Assembly: GCA_016929795.1 (NCBI GenBank)
Contig: JAFGIA010000261.1
Coordinates: 1-52,077, forward strand
DNA from: Anaerolineae bacterium
GTDB taxonomy: Bacteria; Chloroflexota; Anaerolineae; JAAYZQ01
Length of the DNA stretch: 52,077 nucleotides
Direction of reading: 5' to 3'
Below are positions 18,701-26,240 of this stretch, piece after piece. The position numbers were made by a program, and so were the translations under genes. Below the pieces are notes generated by a model, which saw only the letters and a list, made by a program, of their open reading frames with translations, did no database searches and was not told the DNA's origin. Each line of letters starts with the position of its first letter. Positions within the stretch are counted from its first letter, which is position 1.

Positions 18701-18934
18701 CCGCTGTCCGTCCAGGTACGTCCCGTTTTTCGAATCAAGATCCGAAACGACCCAGCCCTGTGGACCAAGGCTGAACTGGGCATGATTGCCCGACACAGTG
18801 CGATCGTTGTCGAGGATGATATCATTCCCCGGACTGCGGCCAACCCGGAGGGTATGTTGGTACAGGGGCATTTCGTCCCACCCTCCCCCGGGCGTCTGGA
18901 CGCGAAGGATGCCTAATAGTGTGTCGTGACTCAT
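15707..18934 (-). CDS. Triple-FHA ABCG-type ABC transporter (ATPase and permease fused)
   Basis: 1075 aa. Three FHA domains: about 25-110 (VGRSPGNDII, DSKNGTYLDG), 155-230 (LGRGSSNDCQ, NSTNGLTYGG) and 270-345 (IGRHSSNVIV, NSDNGTFVNG). The ATPase (355-590) has Walker A GASGAGKST, signature LSGGQRKRVS and Walker B LFFLDEATSGLD. An ABC2 permease follows with about six helices. Between helices 5 and 6 lies a roughly 190-residue outer insertion with several Cys, a Pro/Thr linker and a Gln/Glu-rich coiled coil. It resembles mycobacterial Rv1747 (FHA-FHA-ABC-permease), a phospho-regulated exporter linked to phosphatidylinositol mannosides, but with an extra FHA. Export gated by the neighbouring kinases and PP2Cs is inferred. 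The start overlaps the preceding gene by 4 nt. Confidence 0.94.
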   Translation of the reverse strand: MSHDTLLGILRVQTPGGGWDEMPLYQHTLRVGRSPGNDIILDNDRTVSGNHAQFSLGPQGWVVSDLDSKNGTYLDGQRLAPQSPAMLQAGQAGPAGGGFSVVGIGQFRFQIRPVSTLQPDESVPPPLRGGVRLDARATPGLVVFSQGSVSKFPLSGPVTTLGRGSSNDCQINDSLISGQHARVEERNGSYYIVDLNSTNGLTYGGQRIREHRLSDRDILYVAGKVAIQFRADVGFLPAGAAAPRREAAPKTQYLDIGQLQAGGAQTGKRITIGRHSSNVIVLDHPRVSRYHVVIEQFGARFRLRDLNSDNGTFVNGKRVDKEVWIKEGDEISVASHRLMFQEDGITHFDAAGHIRLDALLIEKWYSKTANILKKVSLSIYPKEFVALVGASGAGKSTFLNTLTGFNPANGEKSRVLVNGKNLYAHMDEYRNEMGYVPQDDIIHRELTVYGALDYAAQLRMPSDTTKDERHKRVMEVIKELGLERQWKNPITALSGGQRKRVSMGVELLTEPGLFFLDEATSGLDPGTETEMMELLRTLADGGRTVILVTHATKNVMMCDQVVFLAKGGYLAYFGPPNEALEYFERYRTEEERRYKDRVEFDDIYKLIETRGTPEEWGERYKQSREYQQYVVQRLQELKEQQQTPTPAPVVRTHRKRQVSAFRQFLILSKRNLQIIAQDKIGLVLMLAVAPMIGLMDFMWTTHLFDIEQGDATRIVTMLFMMGLIGILTGALSSVREIVKEVDIYRRERTVTLKLWPYILSKVWVGVILAAYQAGVFILAKSLLVKPVFFGDYGYPAMYLTAFLTTLSGYIMGLLISAAAPNQNIALFLVVIFLVPQFLFSGGLLPLEDIPGGGAISSVVATRWAFNALVRITGIGEDVIADPCWSLPENERDRLTDEQKGGCDCFGASIFTDCTFPGIRNPEFYDSDAQRYMLAPEPVQPGTPTPYPSPTPLPSPTPLPKPGMMDDQDAYARQSQQQMEEYQRQVGEQQQEWADQREEQMTEYFDQIEGYQDELEAWKSGRETPIQKAEGAILGVYKQAEQALRADVEQCWLALVIITLVMLGLTALFQKQKDVI

Positions 18935-19935
18935 TCGGCGTACAATCCTCTCTCTCTGTGCGGCAAGCCGCTCAACACGCGCACTCCCCCTCCAATCAGC
19001 AGCAGTGCCAGGCCAGCGCCTACCAAGTAGACGCCGACCTGCGGCACGGCTTCTATTTTGACGATGGTTCCAAGCACGTCGGTCAGGTCGCCCAACTGAT
19101 AGCCAAAGAGGAGATCCATCTCCTGGATCTGCACGGCGTTTTGGGCATAGTTGATCGCGTCGAACGACATCGTCGCGATGACCATCAGGCCAGTCACCAG
19201 GTATATCACTCCTGGGATCAGAGACCGCCGGTAAAAAAAGATCTCGACGACCAGGGCGGCGGTGCTGACAATTGCCAGGGCAAGCGTCAGCTTGCCGTGA
19301 GCCATGAGCCCGTCGATCGTATAGCTCGCCATCTGGGTTGGATCTGTGCCGGTTAACGCGCCCCAGATCTCAAATCCCTGTTGCAGCAGTGGCGCCACGT
19401 CCTGGCGCACCTGCCCCCGGATCTCGAGCCACGGCAGCAGTGAGCCGGCTGCCAGGCAGACGACGGCCACGGTCAATACCCCCTGCGCCACCCAGAAACT
19501 CCAGGAAGGAGACGATACCTCGTCCTCTGCGCGCTCGGGGGCCTCGGCTACGGCTCGTTGGGGCACTTGACCGGCGCCGAACGGGCGTGCGGGGGCAGCA
19601 ACTGGGGCTGCTGGCACTCCGCTGTCTGCGGGTGCGCTGCGTAGCACCAGCGTCGTATCACCCACCGTCACGCGGTCGCCAATGCGGAGAGGATAGGGAT
19701 GGTGCACGCGCATCCCATTGACATACGTTCCATTGGTGCTTTCCAGGTCCACAACCTCCCATTCCCGCCCCGTCCACTGTACGTTGGCGTGGTGTCTCGA
19801 GGATCGGTGGTCGTTCAGCACCACGTCGCATGACGGTGACCGCCCCACAGAAAAGACGCTCTTTTCGATCGGGTCGAGGGGACAGGCTCGCCCTGCCCCT
19901 GGACCCTCTTGCAAAACCAGTAACGCTTTAGTCAT
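18931..19935 (-). CDS. FHA domain protein with four membrane helices
   Basis: 334 aa from the ATG at 19935 (MTKALLVLQEG). An in-frame ATG ten codons upstream would add MRPTGSLEGR, which does not fit the FHA fold, and GAGGG precedes the chosen start. The FHA domain spans residues 1-105 with VGRSPSCDVVL, SRHHANV and ESTNGTYVNG. A Pro/Ala linker leads to four predicted helices near 145-170, 215-240, 245-270 and 300-325. The membrane part resembles small integral proteins of unknown role; it could be a partner of the FHA-ABC exporter, to which it is coupled by an ATGA overlap. Confidence 0.88.
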   Translation of the reverse strand: MTKALLVLQEGPGAGRACPLDPIEKSVFSVGRSPSCDVVLNDHRSSRHHANVQWTGREWEVVDLESTNGTYVNGMRVHHPYPLRIGDRVTVGDTTLVLRSAPADSGVPAAPVAAPARPFGAGQVPQRAVAEAPERAEDEVSSPSWSFWVAQGVLTVAVVCLAAGSLLPWLEIRGQVRQDVAPLLQQGFEIWGALTGTDPTQMASYTIDGLMAHGKLTLALAIVSTAALVVEIFFYRRSLIPGVIYLVTGLMVIATMSFDAINYAQNAVQIQEMDLLFGYQLGDLTDVLGTIVKIEAVPQVGVYLVGAGLALLLIGGGVRVLSGLPHRERGLYAE

Positions 19936-19988
19936 CCTACCCTCGAGACTGCCGGTGGGCCGCACGCTGCGATGCCGGGACGCCTCAT

Positions 19989-21791
19989 CTATTTCTTCCA
20001 GTCCATCTCGCCGAGCATCGGAGCGGCCGGGTTGAATCCTGCATCAAGCAGTTTGGTGGCCGGTCCTCCAATGCCCGAGGTCAGCCACACGCCGCCTTGT
20101 CCCCCCTTGTCCGAGCGGAAAGCGATGCGCAAGCCATCTGGCGACCAGACGGGCATTGTTTGCGTCGTCGGATCGATGGTGATCCGCCGCAGCCACGAAC
20201 CGTCCGAGTTGATGACATAGATCTCCCAGTTGCCATCGCGGTCAGAGTGGAAGGTGATCTGTCCGCCGTTTGGCGACCAGCGTGGCGCTGCATCGTTGGC
20301 ATGCGTGGTGATCTGGCGCGGGTTGGTTCCATCGGCCTTGGCCACGATCAGGCCGCAGCTCCCCCCCCCCAGGCAGCCGCGATAAACGATCTGATCGCCA
20401 ACGGGGGACCATGCCGGGAACTCGCCTTTGGTGATCTCGCGCATGTTCGATCCATCTCGATTCACGACGTGCACCGCATTAGTGGCCTGGTTATAGAATG
20501 CTACTCTCCCACCATCTGGTGAAAAGCTCGGATAGTAATGGTCCGTAACAGTCGTGAGCTGTGTGTCGCCTGTGCGGTCCGTCTTGATCAAGCGCAGGCC
20601 GAGGCGGTCGGGTGCCCAGGAATAAAAGACGACCCACTGGCCATCGGGTGAATAATCGGGCTCGCTGGCCTGTTCCACCAGCAGCTCGCGCTCACCGCCG
20701 GCACCCAGGAGCGTGGTGTTGATCTCGTACACGTCCCATACGTTTCGCCCGGCATCGTAGCTACCGAGCACCAACCGTCCGCCGATCGGTCCCATCTCTG
20801 GGATCTGGATATTCTGCCCAGGAAAGACCATCTGGAACAGCCCTTCGACCTCCTCCACCGACATACCCGGGAAGGATGCAGCCACGACTTGGGGCAGGGT
20901 CTGTGGGTTCACGCCAGGAAAGAGGGCAGCGATCATCTCTTGCACCTGCTCCGGCGTCATCGACTCGAGCTGCGCGGCAATCGCGTCGGGGAGCTGCTCC
21001 GGTGGTATATCGCCCAGGTACTCACTGACTGCCTCGGGCAGTTGTTCCAACTGCTCCGGTGAGATCGTAGTCCCGCCTCCAGGTTGGGTGGGTGGCTGCA
21101 CAGGGGGCTGGGCAGGAGGTTGGACAGACGGTTGGACGGCAACCGTCGGCACCGGGACAGCCACCGTGGCCTCGAGGGCTACGGTGGGCACTTCGACGGT
21201 AATCGGTTCAACCAGCGGCTCGGCACTTGGCGCCCCGGCTGCCGGCGCTCCAGTCGGCGTCGCCGTGGGCGCAGGTGCGATCTGTGCCGCGGTCGGTTCT
21301 GCGGTCGCCACAGCCACCGGTGTGGTGGTTTCATCATCCTCGCGCAGCAGCAAGAATGCTGTTACCGCTGTGGCGATCAACAGCACGACTACCAGGCCGA
21401 CCAACCCCCATACCAGCGGCCCGCGCGTGCGGGGCCGTGCAGCCGCACTGTCGCCGTACAGATCTGCTTCCCAGCCGGTCCGTGGCACAGGCGATACAGC
21501 CGAAGCCAGCAGATAACTGAACACCGTGTCGCCGATCTGGATCTCATCTCCCGGACGCAGAGGCTGCGTGCCTGTCACCCGCTGGCCGTTCACAAACGTA
21601 CCGTTTGTGCTGCCCGTGTCGCGGATAAAATATTGATCCCCACTGCGCGTGATCTCGGCGTGCTGTCGCGATGCCTGGCTATCGGTGAGGGGGATATCGC
21701 TTGCCGAGCCACGGCCAATGCGCACTGCTGCCTGGTCCAGCGGAAACTCCGTCCCAGCCTGGGAACCGGTACGAACACTCAAGACTGCCAT
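19989..21791 (-). CDS. FHA-TM-extracytoplasmic TolB-like propeller protein
   Basis: 600 aa. An N-terminal FHA (residues 5-95; IGRGSASDIPL, SRQHAEI, GSTNGTFVNG) is cytosolic. One helix (about 123-147, GLVGLVVVLLIATAVTAFLLL) follows, then a long Pro/Thr/Val linker. A helical stretch repeats P-E-Q-(L/V) units (SPEQLEQLP, PPEQLPDAI, TPEQVQEMI). The C-terminal 260 residues have PD40 blades (YSPDGQWVVF, FSPDGGRVAF, WSPNGGQITF, WSPDGLRIAF). It has the outer sensor of the receptor kinases with FHA in place of the kinase, so it may read the same external signal and dock to phosphorylated kinase (inference). AAGGA precedes the ATG. Confidence 0.92.
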   Translation of the reverse strand: MAVLSVRTGSQAGTEFPLDQAAVRIGRGSASDIPLTDSQASRQHAEITRSGDQYFIRDTGSTNGTFVNGQRVTGTQPLRPGDEIQIGDTVFSYLLASAVSPVPRTGWEADLYGDSAAARPRTRGPLVWGLVGLVVVLLIATAVTAFLLLREDDETTTPVAVATAEPTAAQIAPAPTATPTGAPAAGAPSAEPLVEPITVEVPTVALEATVAVPVPTVAVQPSVQPPAQPPVQPPTQPGGGTTISPEQLEQLPEAVSEYLGDIPPEQLPDAIAAQLESMTPEQVQEMIAALFPGVNPQTLPQVVAASFPGMSVEEVEGLFQMVFPGQNIQIPEMGPIGGRLVLGSYDAGRNVWDVYEINTTLLGAGGERELLVEQASEPDYSPDGQWVVFYSWAPDRLGLRLIKTDRTGDTQLTTVTDHYYPSFSPDGGRVAFYNQATNAVHVVNRDGSNMREITKGEFPAWSPVGDQIVYRGCLGGGSCGLIVAKADGTNPRQITTHANDAAPRWSPNGGQITFHSDRDGNWEIYVINSDGSWLRRITIDPTTQTMPVWSPDGLRIAFRSDKGGQGGVWLTSGIGGPATKLLDAGFNPAAPMLGEMDWKK

Positions 21792-21843
21792 TATCCTTCA
21801 CCGCCTTTCATCTTGGTTGGCCACCGGCCCGTAACTTGTCGTT

Positions 21844-22527
21844 CTATGGCTCTGGCGTCCCCAACAAGGGGATGATGGGGGGGCTGGTCAGCATCTGCTC
21901 GATCGGCTCGATCAAGTCCTGGGGCACGCCTGAAGGGATCACGGTTGTTATCACGTCGAGCGGGCTTGCTGCTGTCGGGAGTACCGCCTCCTGGACGTGA
22001 GGCTCTGGCCGGAGCACCAGCACCAGCAGCGCGACGATCACCACCAGGCCAGCTACGAACAGCAGTGCTGCCATCCCCCGCACGGCAGGGTGCAGTTCCA
22101 TTAGCCGCCCTGCCCCCTTGTCGGTGCGCAGCGGCACTTTGAGGTCGTGTACCACCAGGACAGAGCTGCCAATCGATACCCGATCTCCCACCTTTAGCGG
22201 CTCCGGATGGTGTGCCTCTAGCCGGCGGCCGTTCAGAAAGGTACCATTGGTGGTTCCGAGATCGACCAGGTACCACGTGCCGCTGCCAGACGCGCTGTCA
22301 CTTTGCGGCTCGCCTGGGCCTGGTGGGACCCGCATGTTATAATGAAGGCGTGCATGTTGCCTCGATGCTCCCTGCTCCGCCAGCACCACGTCGCATTCCA
22401 CCCCCCTACCGATTGTGGCCTGGGCTTTATCGATCTGGAATTCTCGGCTCGCGCCCGGCCGCTCACCGCCTCCGTGCCCCGGGCTCCCCCCGGCGCGTGT
22501 ACTTCCAACCTCGACAACCAGCCTCAT
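21844..22527 (-). CDS. FHA domain protein with single C-terminal membrane helix
   Basis: 227 aa from the ATG at 22527 (MRLVVEVGS), preferred over the in-frame ATG at 22542 because GGGGG lies 4 nt upstream and the first strand of the FHA begins there. FHA at residues 1-150 with IGRGVECDVVL, SRQHARLHY and GTTNGTFLNG. A roughly 20-residue Pro/Gly/Ser insertion interrupts the strand after the His of SRQHA. One helix (GMAALLFVAGLVVIVALLVLVL) follows, then a short outer tail of about 45 residues rich in Pro and Ile. The function is a phosphothreonine reader at the membrane; the ligand is unknown. Confidence 0.87.
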   Translation of the reverse strand: MRLVVEVGSTRAGGSPGHGGGERPGASREFQIDKAQATIGRGVECDVVLAEQGASRQHARLHYNMRVPPGPGEPQSDSASGSGTWYLVDLGTTNGTFLNGRRLEAHHPEPLKVGDRVSIGSSVLVVHDLKVPLRTDKGAGRLMELHPAVRGMAALLFVAGLVVIVALLVLVLRPEPHVQEAVLPTAASPLDVITTVIPSGVPQDLIEPIEQMLTSPPIIPLLGTPEP

Positions 22528-22622
22528 GCCACCCCCTGCCATCCCGCTTGTCGTCGGCTTCCTGGCGCTTGGCGACCAGCCGAGGATCCATTCAGCTACC
22601 TGCCAAGCTCGATTCCAGGCTT

Positions 22623-24557
22623 TTAGAATAGTGGGTTGAACACAAACTCTAGATCACCAAATCGCACCACATCTCCACTCTGGAGCTCGCGTGGCTCTTC
22701 GACGCGTTCATCATTCACAAAAGTGCCGTTTGCACTTCCGACGTCGAACACGGTAAACTGCTTACCCTCCGCCTTGATCCACGCGTGGTGGCGCGATACC
22801 GTCGCGTCTTGCAAAACAACTTGATTTTCCCGCGCACGCCCGATGTTCACTGTACCTGTCAGGTCATGGCGCACACTCGGATCTGTTTTACTGATCAACA
22901 TCGCCATGTGCTGTGGCGCGCGCTGGATCACCTTGGTTCCGCCCACCTCGGGAATGTTGGGCGGGGCGGATGGCCCGCCAGGCGCAAAGGGAGGGCCGAA
23001 CCCCTGGGCTGGGGCTGTGCCTAACGGCGGTCCACCGGCCGCTGGCTGTCCTCCCCACGCTCCGGGTGCGACTTCGGTCGCGCCACCACCTGTCCAGCCT
23101 TCTGTCGCCAGGCCAGGCGACATCGTCCCTGGCGCCTCCATCCCTGGCGCACCGGCCGGTGTCCATCCCCCGAGATCATAGGCCTCGTCGATTTCGATCG
23201 ACGGATACTCTGCTTGGCTTCCTTTGCGTCCCCTGACCAACACGACGACCAGGGCAATCAACAGAATCAACAGTAGCAGGATGCCAGCGCCCACGACGAT
23301 TGCCAGCCCGGGCTGATCTTCGATAATGTCGCGCACCTGGTCGACGATCCCCTGTAGTCCACTGCTCGTATTTTCAGAGCCAGTGCCTGTCTCGCCTTCC
23401 GGCGGCGTCGAGCCGCCACTGCTGTTGCCTGGATTCGTCTCTTCTGCGCCGCCGCTCGTCCCTTCCGTGCCATCATCCCCAGAAGACGTCTCTGCTGTCG
23501 GGGCTGTGGTCGGCGGCACGGCAGTCGGCTCCTCGCCAAGCTGGAACTTGAATTCATCAAAGTCTTGGCCCTGTGGAAGATTCACACGCACCATGATGCT
23601 GTGATAGCCAGTCGTGTCCTTGGGCAGGCGCGAGGTGTAACCCAATTTATACTGTGTCTTGAGCTGGCTCACCACTTGTTCAAAAAGAGGAGCCAACTCT
23701 TCCGGCTGCGGCGCTTGCTGGTACACGCCCCCCGTCCGCTCTGCCAGGCGCATCAGGTACTTGGTATCCAGCTTGCTCCCGAGCCCGACGGCAAAGATCG
23801 GAATATTATGTCGGTTCGCTTCGTTGATCGGGTCGTCTGGTGTCGATAGGCTGCCCTTGTCCTTCACGGGCACGCCCTGCGCGTTGTCCCGCTCGTCGCG
23901 TCCATCGGTCATCACAACCAGAGCCCGTTTACCGATCGGCTCTGCGGCTGCCATCTTGACGCCTTTATAGATCGCGTCGTACAGCGGCGTATCCCAGCCA
24001 AGCCGGGTGTCGAGAAAGTTCACCACGTTACGGACCGCGTTCTTGTCCGTCGTGAATCCCAGTTCCTTACCTTCTTCCAGTTCCCCAGGGTTCAGGCTCT
24101 TGACCTCGTCGGCGAACGCGATGATGGCTGCCCGATCGTTGGGCGACATCTGGTCGAGCAGTGCGTTGGCAGCGGCCATTGCACCCGCGATCGGCTTCCC
24201 TTCCATGCTGCCGCTGATGTCGATGACCATCACCACCGAGATCACTGCATCACGGTTGACTTGAGTCTCCACACTATCAGGTGGAAACGAAGCCTGCCCA
24301 TCCTCCACCATCTCGAACTTGTCGGCACCCAGTCCCAGGATCGGCACGCCATTGGCGTCGCTCACGGTAGTCAGGGTCTGCGCTTGCGGAAAGGCATCGA
24401 GCTGCACCTCATCGATGGAAACATTGACCGTACCCTGCGACGCTGCTGGCAGGGCGAGCGCTGCCAACAGCACGATCAAGGTCGCAAACGATACAGCCTG
24501 GGCCATGCTCAGTGCACTCAGCGGGAGGCGTACCCGGCCCCACTGCGCGTTCTTCAT
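22623..24557 (-). CDS. Secreted-VWA/TM/cytosolic FHA receptor
   Basis: 644 aa. An N-terminal signal sequence or anchor (residues 15-40, ending LPAASQG) exports a beta domain and a von Willebrand A domain (about 85-275) with an intact MIDAS, DISGSMEG, plus VVMTDGRDE. A Glu/Gly/Thr-rich linker precedes a membrane helix (about 405-430, IVVGAGILLLLILLIALVVVLV). Inside are a Gly/Pro-rich stretch and a C-terminal FHA (GRARENQVVL, SRHHAWI, GSANGTFVND). It therefore links metal-dependent adhesion outside to phosphothreonine recognition inside. AGGAGG precedes the ATG. It is the second gene of the long minus-strand run. Fusion of VWA and FHA across one membrane helix is uncommon. Confidence 0.93.
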   Translation of the reverse strand: MKNAQWGRVRLPLSALSMAQAVSFATLIVLLAALALPAASQGTVNVSIDEVQLDAFPQAQTLTTVSDANGVPILGLGADKFEMVEDGQASFPPDSVETQVNRDAVISVVMVIDISGSMEGKPIAGAMAAANALLDQMSPNDRAAIIAFADEVKSLNPGELEEGKELGFTTDKNAVRNVVNFLDTRLGWDTPLYDAIYKGVKMAAAEPIGKRALVVMTDGRDERDNAQGVPVKDKGSLSTPDDPINEANRHNIPIFAVGLGSKLDTKYLMRLAERTGGVYQQAPQPEELAPLFEQVVSQLKTQYKLGYTSRLPKDTTGYHSIMVRVNLPQGQDFDEFKFQLGEEPTAVPPTTAPTAETSSGDDGTEGTSGGAEETNPGNSSGGSTPPEGETGTGSENTSSGLQGIVDQVRDIIEDQPGLAIVVGAGILLLLILLIALVVVLVRGRKGSQAEYPSIEIDEAYDLGGWTPAGAPGMEAPGTMSPGLATEGWTGGGATEVAPGAWGGQPAAGGPPLGTAPAQGFGPPFAPGGPSAPPNIPEVGGTKVIQRAPQHMAMLISKTDPSVRHDLTGTVNIGRARENQVVLQDATVSRHHAWIKAEGKQFTVFDVGSANGTFVNDERVEEPRELQSGDVVRFGDLEFVFNPLF

Positions 24558-24621
24558 ATCCTCCTCCTTGTCTCCGGGTCAATCAGTGTTCGCTCTGCGC
24601 CACTTGCTCCTGCAGCCCGGC

Positions 24622-25266
24622 CTATATCCGCTTGAATACGAGCGTCGTATCACCAACCAGCACATAGTCGCCATCTTGGAGCTCATGGCGATAGGTCCGG
24701 CTCTGGTCATTCTTGTAGCTATCTTTATCGCCCACATAGACCCCGTTGCGGCTGCCCATGTCATAGAGCACAAACGCCGGCTGTTCCCCTTCCTTATCTT
24801 CCCGGCGAATACGTGCATGCTGGGCCGACACAGTTTCGTCGTGCACGACAATGTGATTCCCCGCCACCCTGCCGATCGTGGTTGTGTCCGGCCTTACTGT
24901 GTGCACCGTCCCGATCGTGTTTCGATCCGGGCCGGCGAACACGGCCAGCCAGGCAAACATCGGTGTAGGGCGCTCGCTGATCAACATCGTCGCCCCTTCT
25001 GGGCCTGCCGCTCGCTGCGGCGGGGGACCAAAGGGTGCTTGCTGGGGGCTGAAAGGCGGCGGGGTCGGGGCTGAGGGTTGTGCACGCACAAACTCACGCC
25101 CTCCTCCCTGCTCCCTGCCCCATCCACCTGGTCCTTGATCGCCTAATGGCAGCGTCGGCGGCGTCACACTCTCCTGATTGGCTATCACTGTCTTCTGGTC
25201 GTCTGCATCCACATTTCTGCGTGCCCACTCGGGCTGATCCATCGGTGTCGTGCGATCCTGGGACAT
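24622..25266 (-). CDS. Cytosolic FHA protein with Thr-rich N-terminal tail
   Basis: 214 aa, no membrane helix. The N-terminal 100 residues are polar and disordered-looking, with Thr in DDQKTVIANQ and SVTPPTLPLG that could be kinase targets. The FHA spans about 110-214 with IGRVAGNHIVV, SAQHARI and GSRNGVYVGD. The layout recalls GarA/OdhI (phosphorylatable tail plus FHA), which switch enzymes by self-binding; whether this tail does so is inference. AAAGGAGG precedes the ATG. It is the first gene of the 25-kb minus-strand cluster. I could not find a convincing -35/-10 pair upstream. Confidence 0.9.
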   Translation of the reverse strand: MSQDRTTPMDQPEWARRNVDADDQKTVIANQESVTPPTLPLGDQGPGGWGREQGGGREFVRAQPSAPTPPPFSPQQAPFGPPPQRAAGPEGATMLISERPTPMFAWLAVFAGPDRNTIGTVHTVRPDTTTIGRVAGNHIVVHDETVSAQHARIRREDKEGEQPAFVLYDMGSRNGVYVGDKDSYKNDQSRTYRHELQDGDYVLVGDTTLVFKRI

Positions 25267-25314
25267 TTTTCCTCCTTTTCTCTGAATTGGCGTCCTTACA
25301 ATCCACCATAATAT

Positions 25315-25392
25315 CTACCCAATAATGGGGGGTTGGGATGTGTGCGTTTGCCCGCACACACCCCAACTTCCCCCTCTCTATTGAGATGATAC
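25315..25392. repeat. Nested palindromic intergenic repeat, copy 1
   Basis: A 14-nt stem TTGGGATGTGTGCG (25333-25346) pairs with CGCACACACCCCAA (25353-25366) with one mismatch. TTGAGATGATAC closes the right side at 25381-25392. The left end is degenerate (TATCTACCCAATA). Copy 2 at 34577-34657 has the same inner stem and perfect ends. It has no T-tract, so it is not a normal terminator; it looks like a REP or MITE-type element. Confidence 0.75.
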
Positions 25393-25724
25393 CCACCATA
25401 TTCTAACAACGGGGCGTGCGGGATGACCGGCATTGGCGCAGCCAAGAGGGCATGACGTTCAGATTTCGCCGGCCAGTCTCCTAGCATGGATATCGTGTCC
25501 ATCCCTTCCGTCAAACGTTTGTCTGTGCCTGACCCTGGTGTATCGAATTATATCACTCTCCCCAGGGGTTGTCAAGGCGCGTGCACCGACCCCAGAACAA
25601 TCGCGTCTGTCGTTGTAGGTGACAAACCACCCTTCAACTCACCAAGATTGCGCGGCTGGCAATGGCACATTTCGCGGCGGCCCTGGCGTGGGTGTGCCTG
25701 TTGCTTTTCGTCTCATGCTGTCTA
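25393..25724. other. Intergenic stretch between divergent gene blocks
   Basis: About 330 nt with no supported gene. Short frames here have no Shine-Dalgarno sequence or family resemblance. The region should contain the promoter of the minus-strand signalling cluster, but no clear sigma70 pair was found on that strand. Confidence 0.4.
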
Positions 25725-25733
25725 TGGTATAAT
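25725..25733 (+). promoter_or_regulatory. Extended -10 promoter for the HIT-Maf-SDR-Fpg genes
   Basis: TGGTATAAT is a perfect extended -10 (TG-n-TATAAT). The matching -35 (TTTTCG at 25705-25710, 17-nt spacing) is poor, as usual for extended -10 promoters. The HIT gene starts about 40 nt downstream. Confidence 0.6.
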
Positions 25734-25772
25734 CTTGGCACGCCAACCGGTGAGAGGAGAGGGTTTGACCAG

Positions 25773-26240
25773 ATGGTGCCTGATGAGATCGTGCCCGGCC
25801 GTGCCGCACCCGGAGAACAGTGCCTTTTCTGTGACATTATCCAGGGCAGGGCGCCTGCCAGCCGCGTCTATGCCGATAGCCAGGTCGTGGCTTTTATGGA
25901 CACCCAGCCGGTGAACCCCGGTCATCTGCTCGTCGTTCCCCTTGCTCACGCGACACACCTGGCGGATCTTGACGAGGACACAGGAGCACACCTGTTTCGC
26001 ATCGGTAAACGCCTGGCTGCCGCCCTGCGCGCCAGCGGCTTGCCTTGCCAGGGCATCAACTTCTTCCTGGCTGACGGTGCGCCTGCCGGGCAGTCGGTAT
26101 TCCACGTTCACCTGCACGTCCTGCCTCGTTTTCGTGGCGACGGCTTTGGCTTCTATTTCCCGCCGGGGTATGGCCTGCGCCCCGGCCGCGCGGAGCTGGA
26201 CGAGATCGCTGCCGCGATCCGGCAGGTGTTGGAGGGGTAG
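25773..26240 (+). CDS. HIT family nucleotide hydrolase
   Basis: 155 aa from the ATG at 25773. The frame is open from 25662, but the upstream part lies across the promoter, and GGAGAGGG precedes the chosen ATG. Seen: zinc-type CLFC near the N terminus, FMDTQPVNPGHLLVVP and the His triad HVHLHVLPR, in which the middle His is the nucleophile. Typical Hint/Fhit-like enzymes hydrolyse AMP-linked substrates. It overlaps the next gene by 1 nt (TAGTG) and probably heads a four-gene operon. Confidence 0.93.
   Translation: MVPDEIVPGRAAPGEQCLFCDIIQGRAPASRVYADSQVVAFMDTQPVNPGHLLVVPLAHATHLADLDEDTGAHLFRIGKRLAAALRASGLPCQGINFFLADGAPAGQSVFHVHLHVLPRFRGDGFGFYFPPGYGLRPGRAELDEIAAAIRQVLEG

Noticed and set aside
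25662..25772. N-terminal membrane extension of the HIT protein
   Set aside because: The stretch spans the TATAAT promoter and lacks a ribosome site; the ATG at 25773 fits the family.
25486..25914. 142-codon plus-strand frame upstream of and overlapping the HIT gene
   Set aside because: No ribosome site or family match; overlaps the HIT promoter and gene in another frame.
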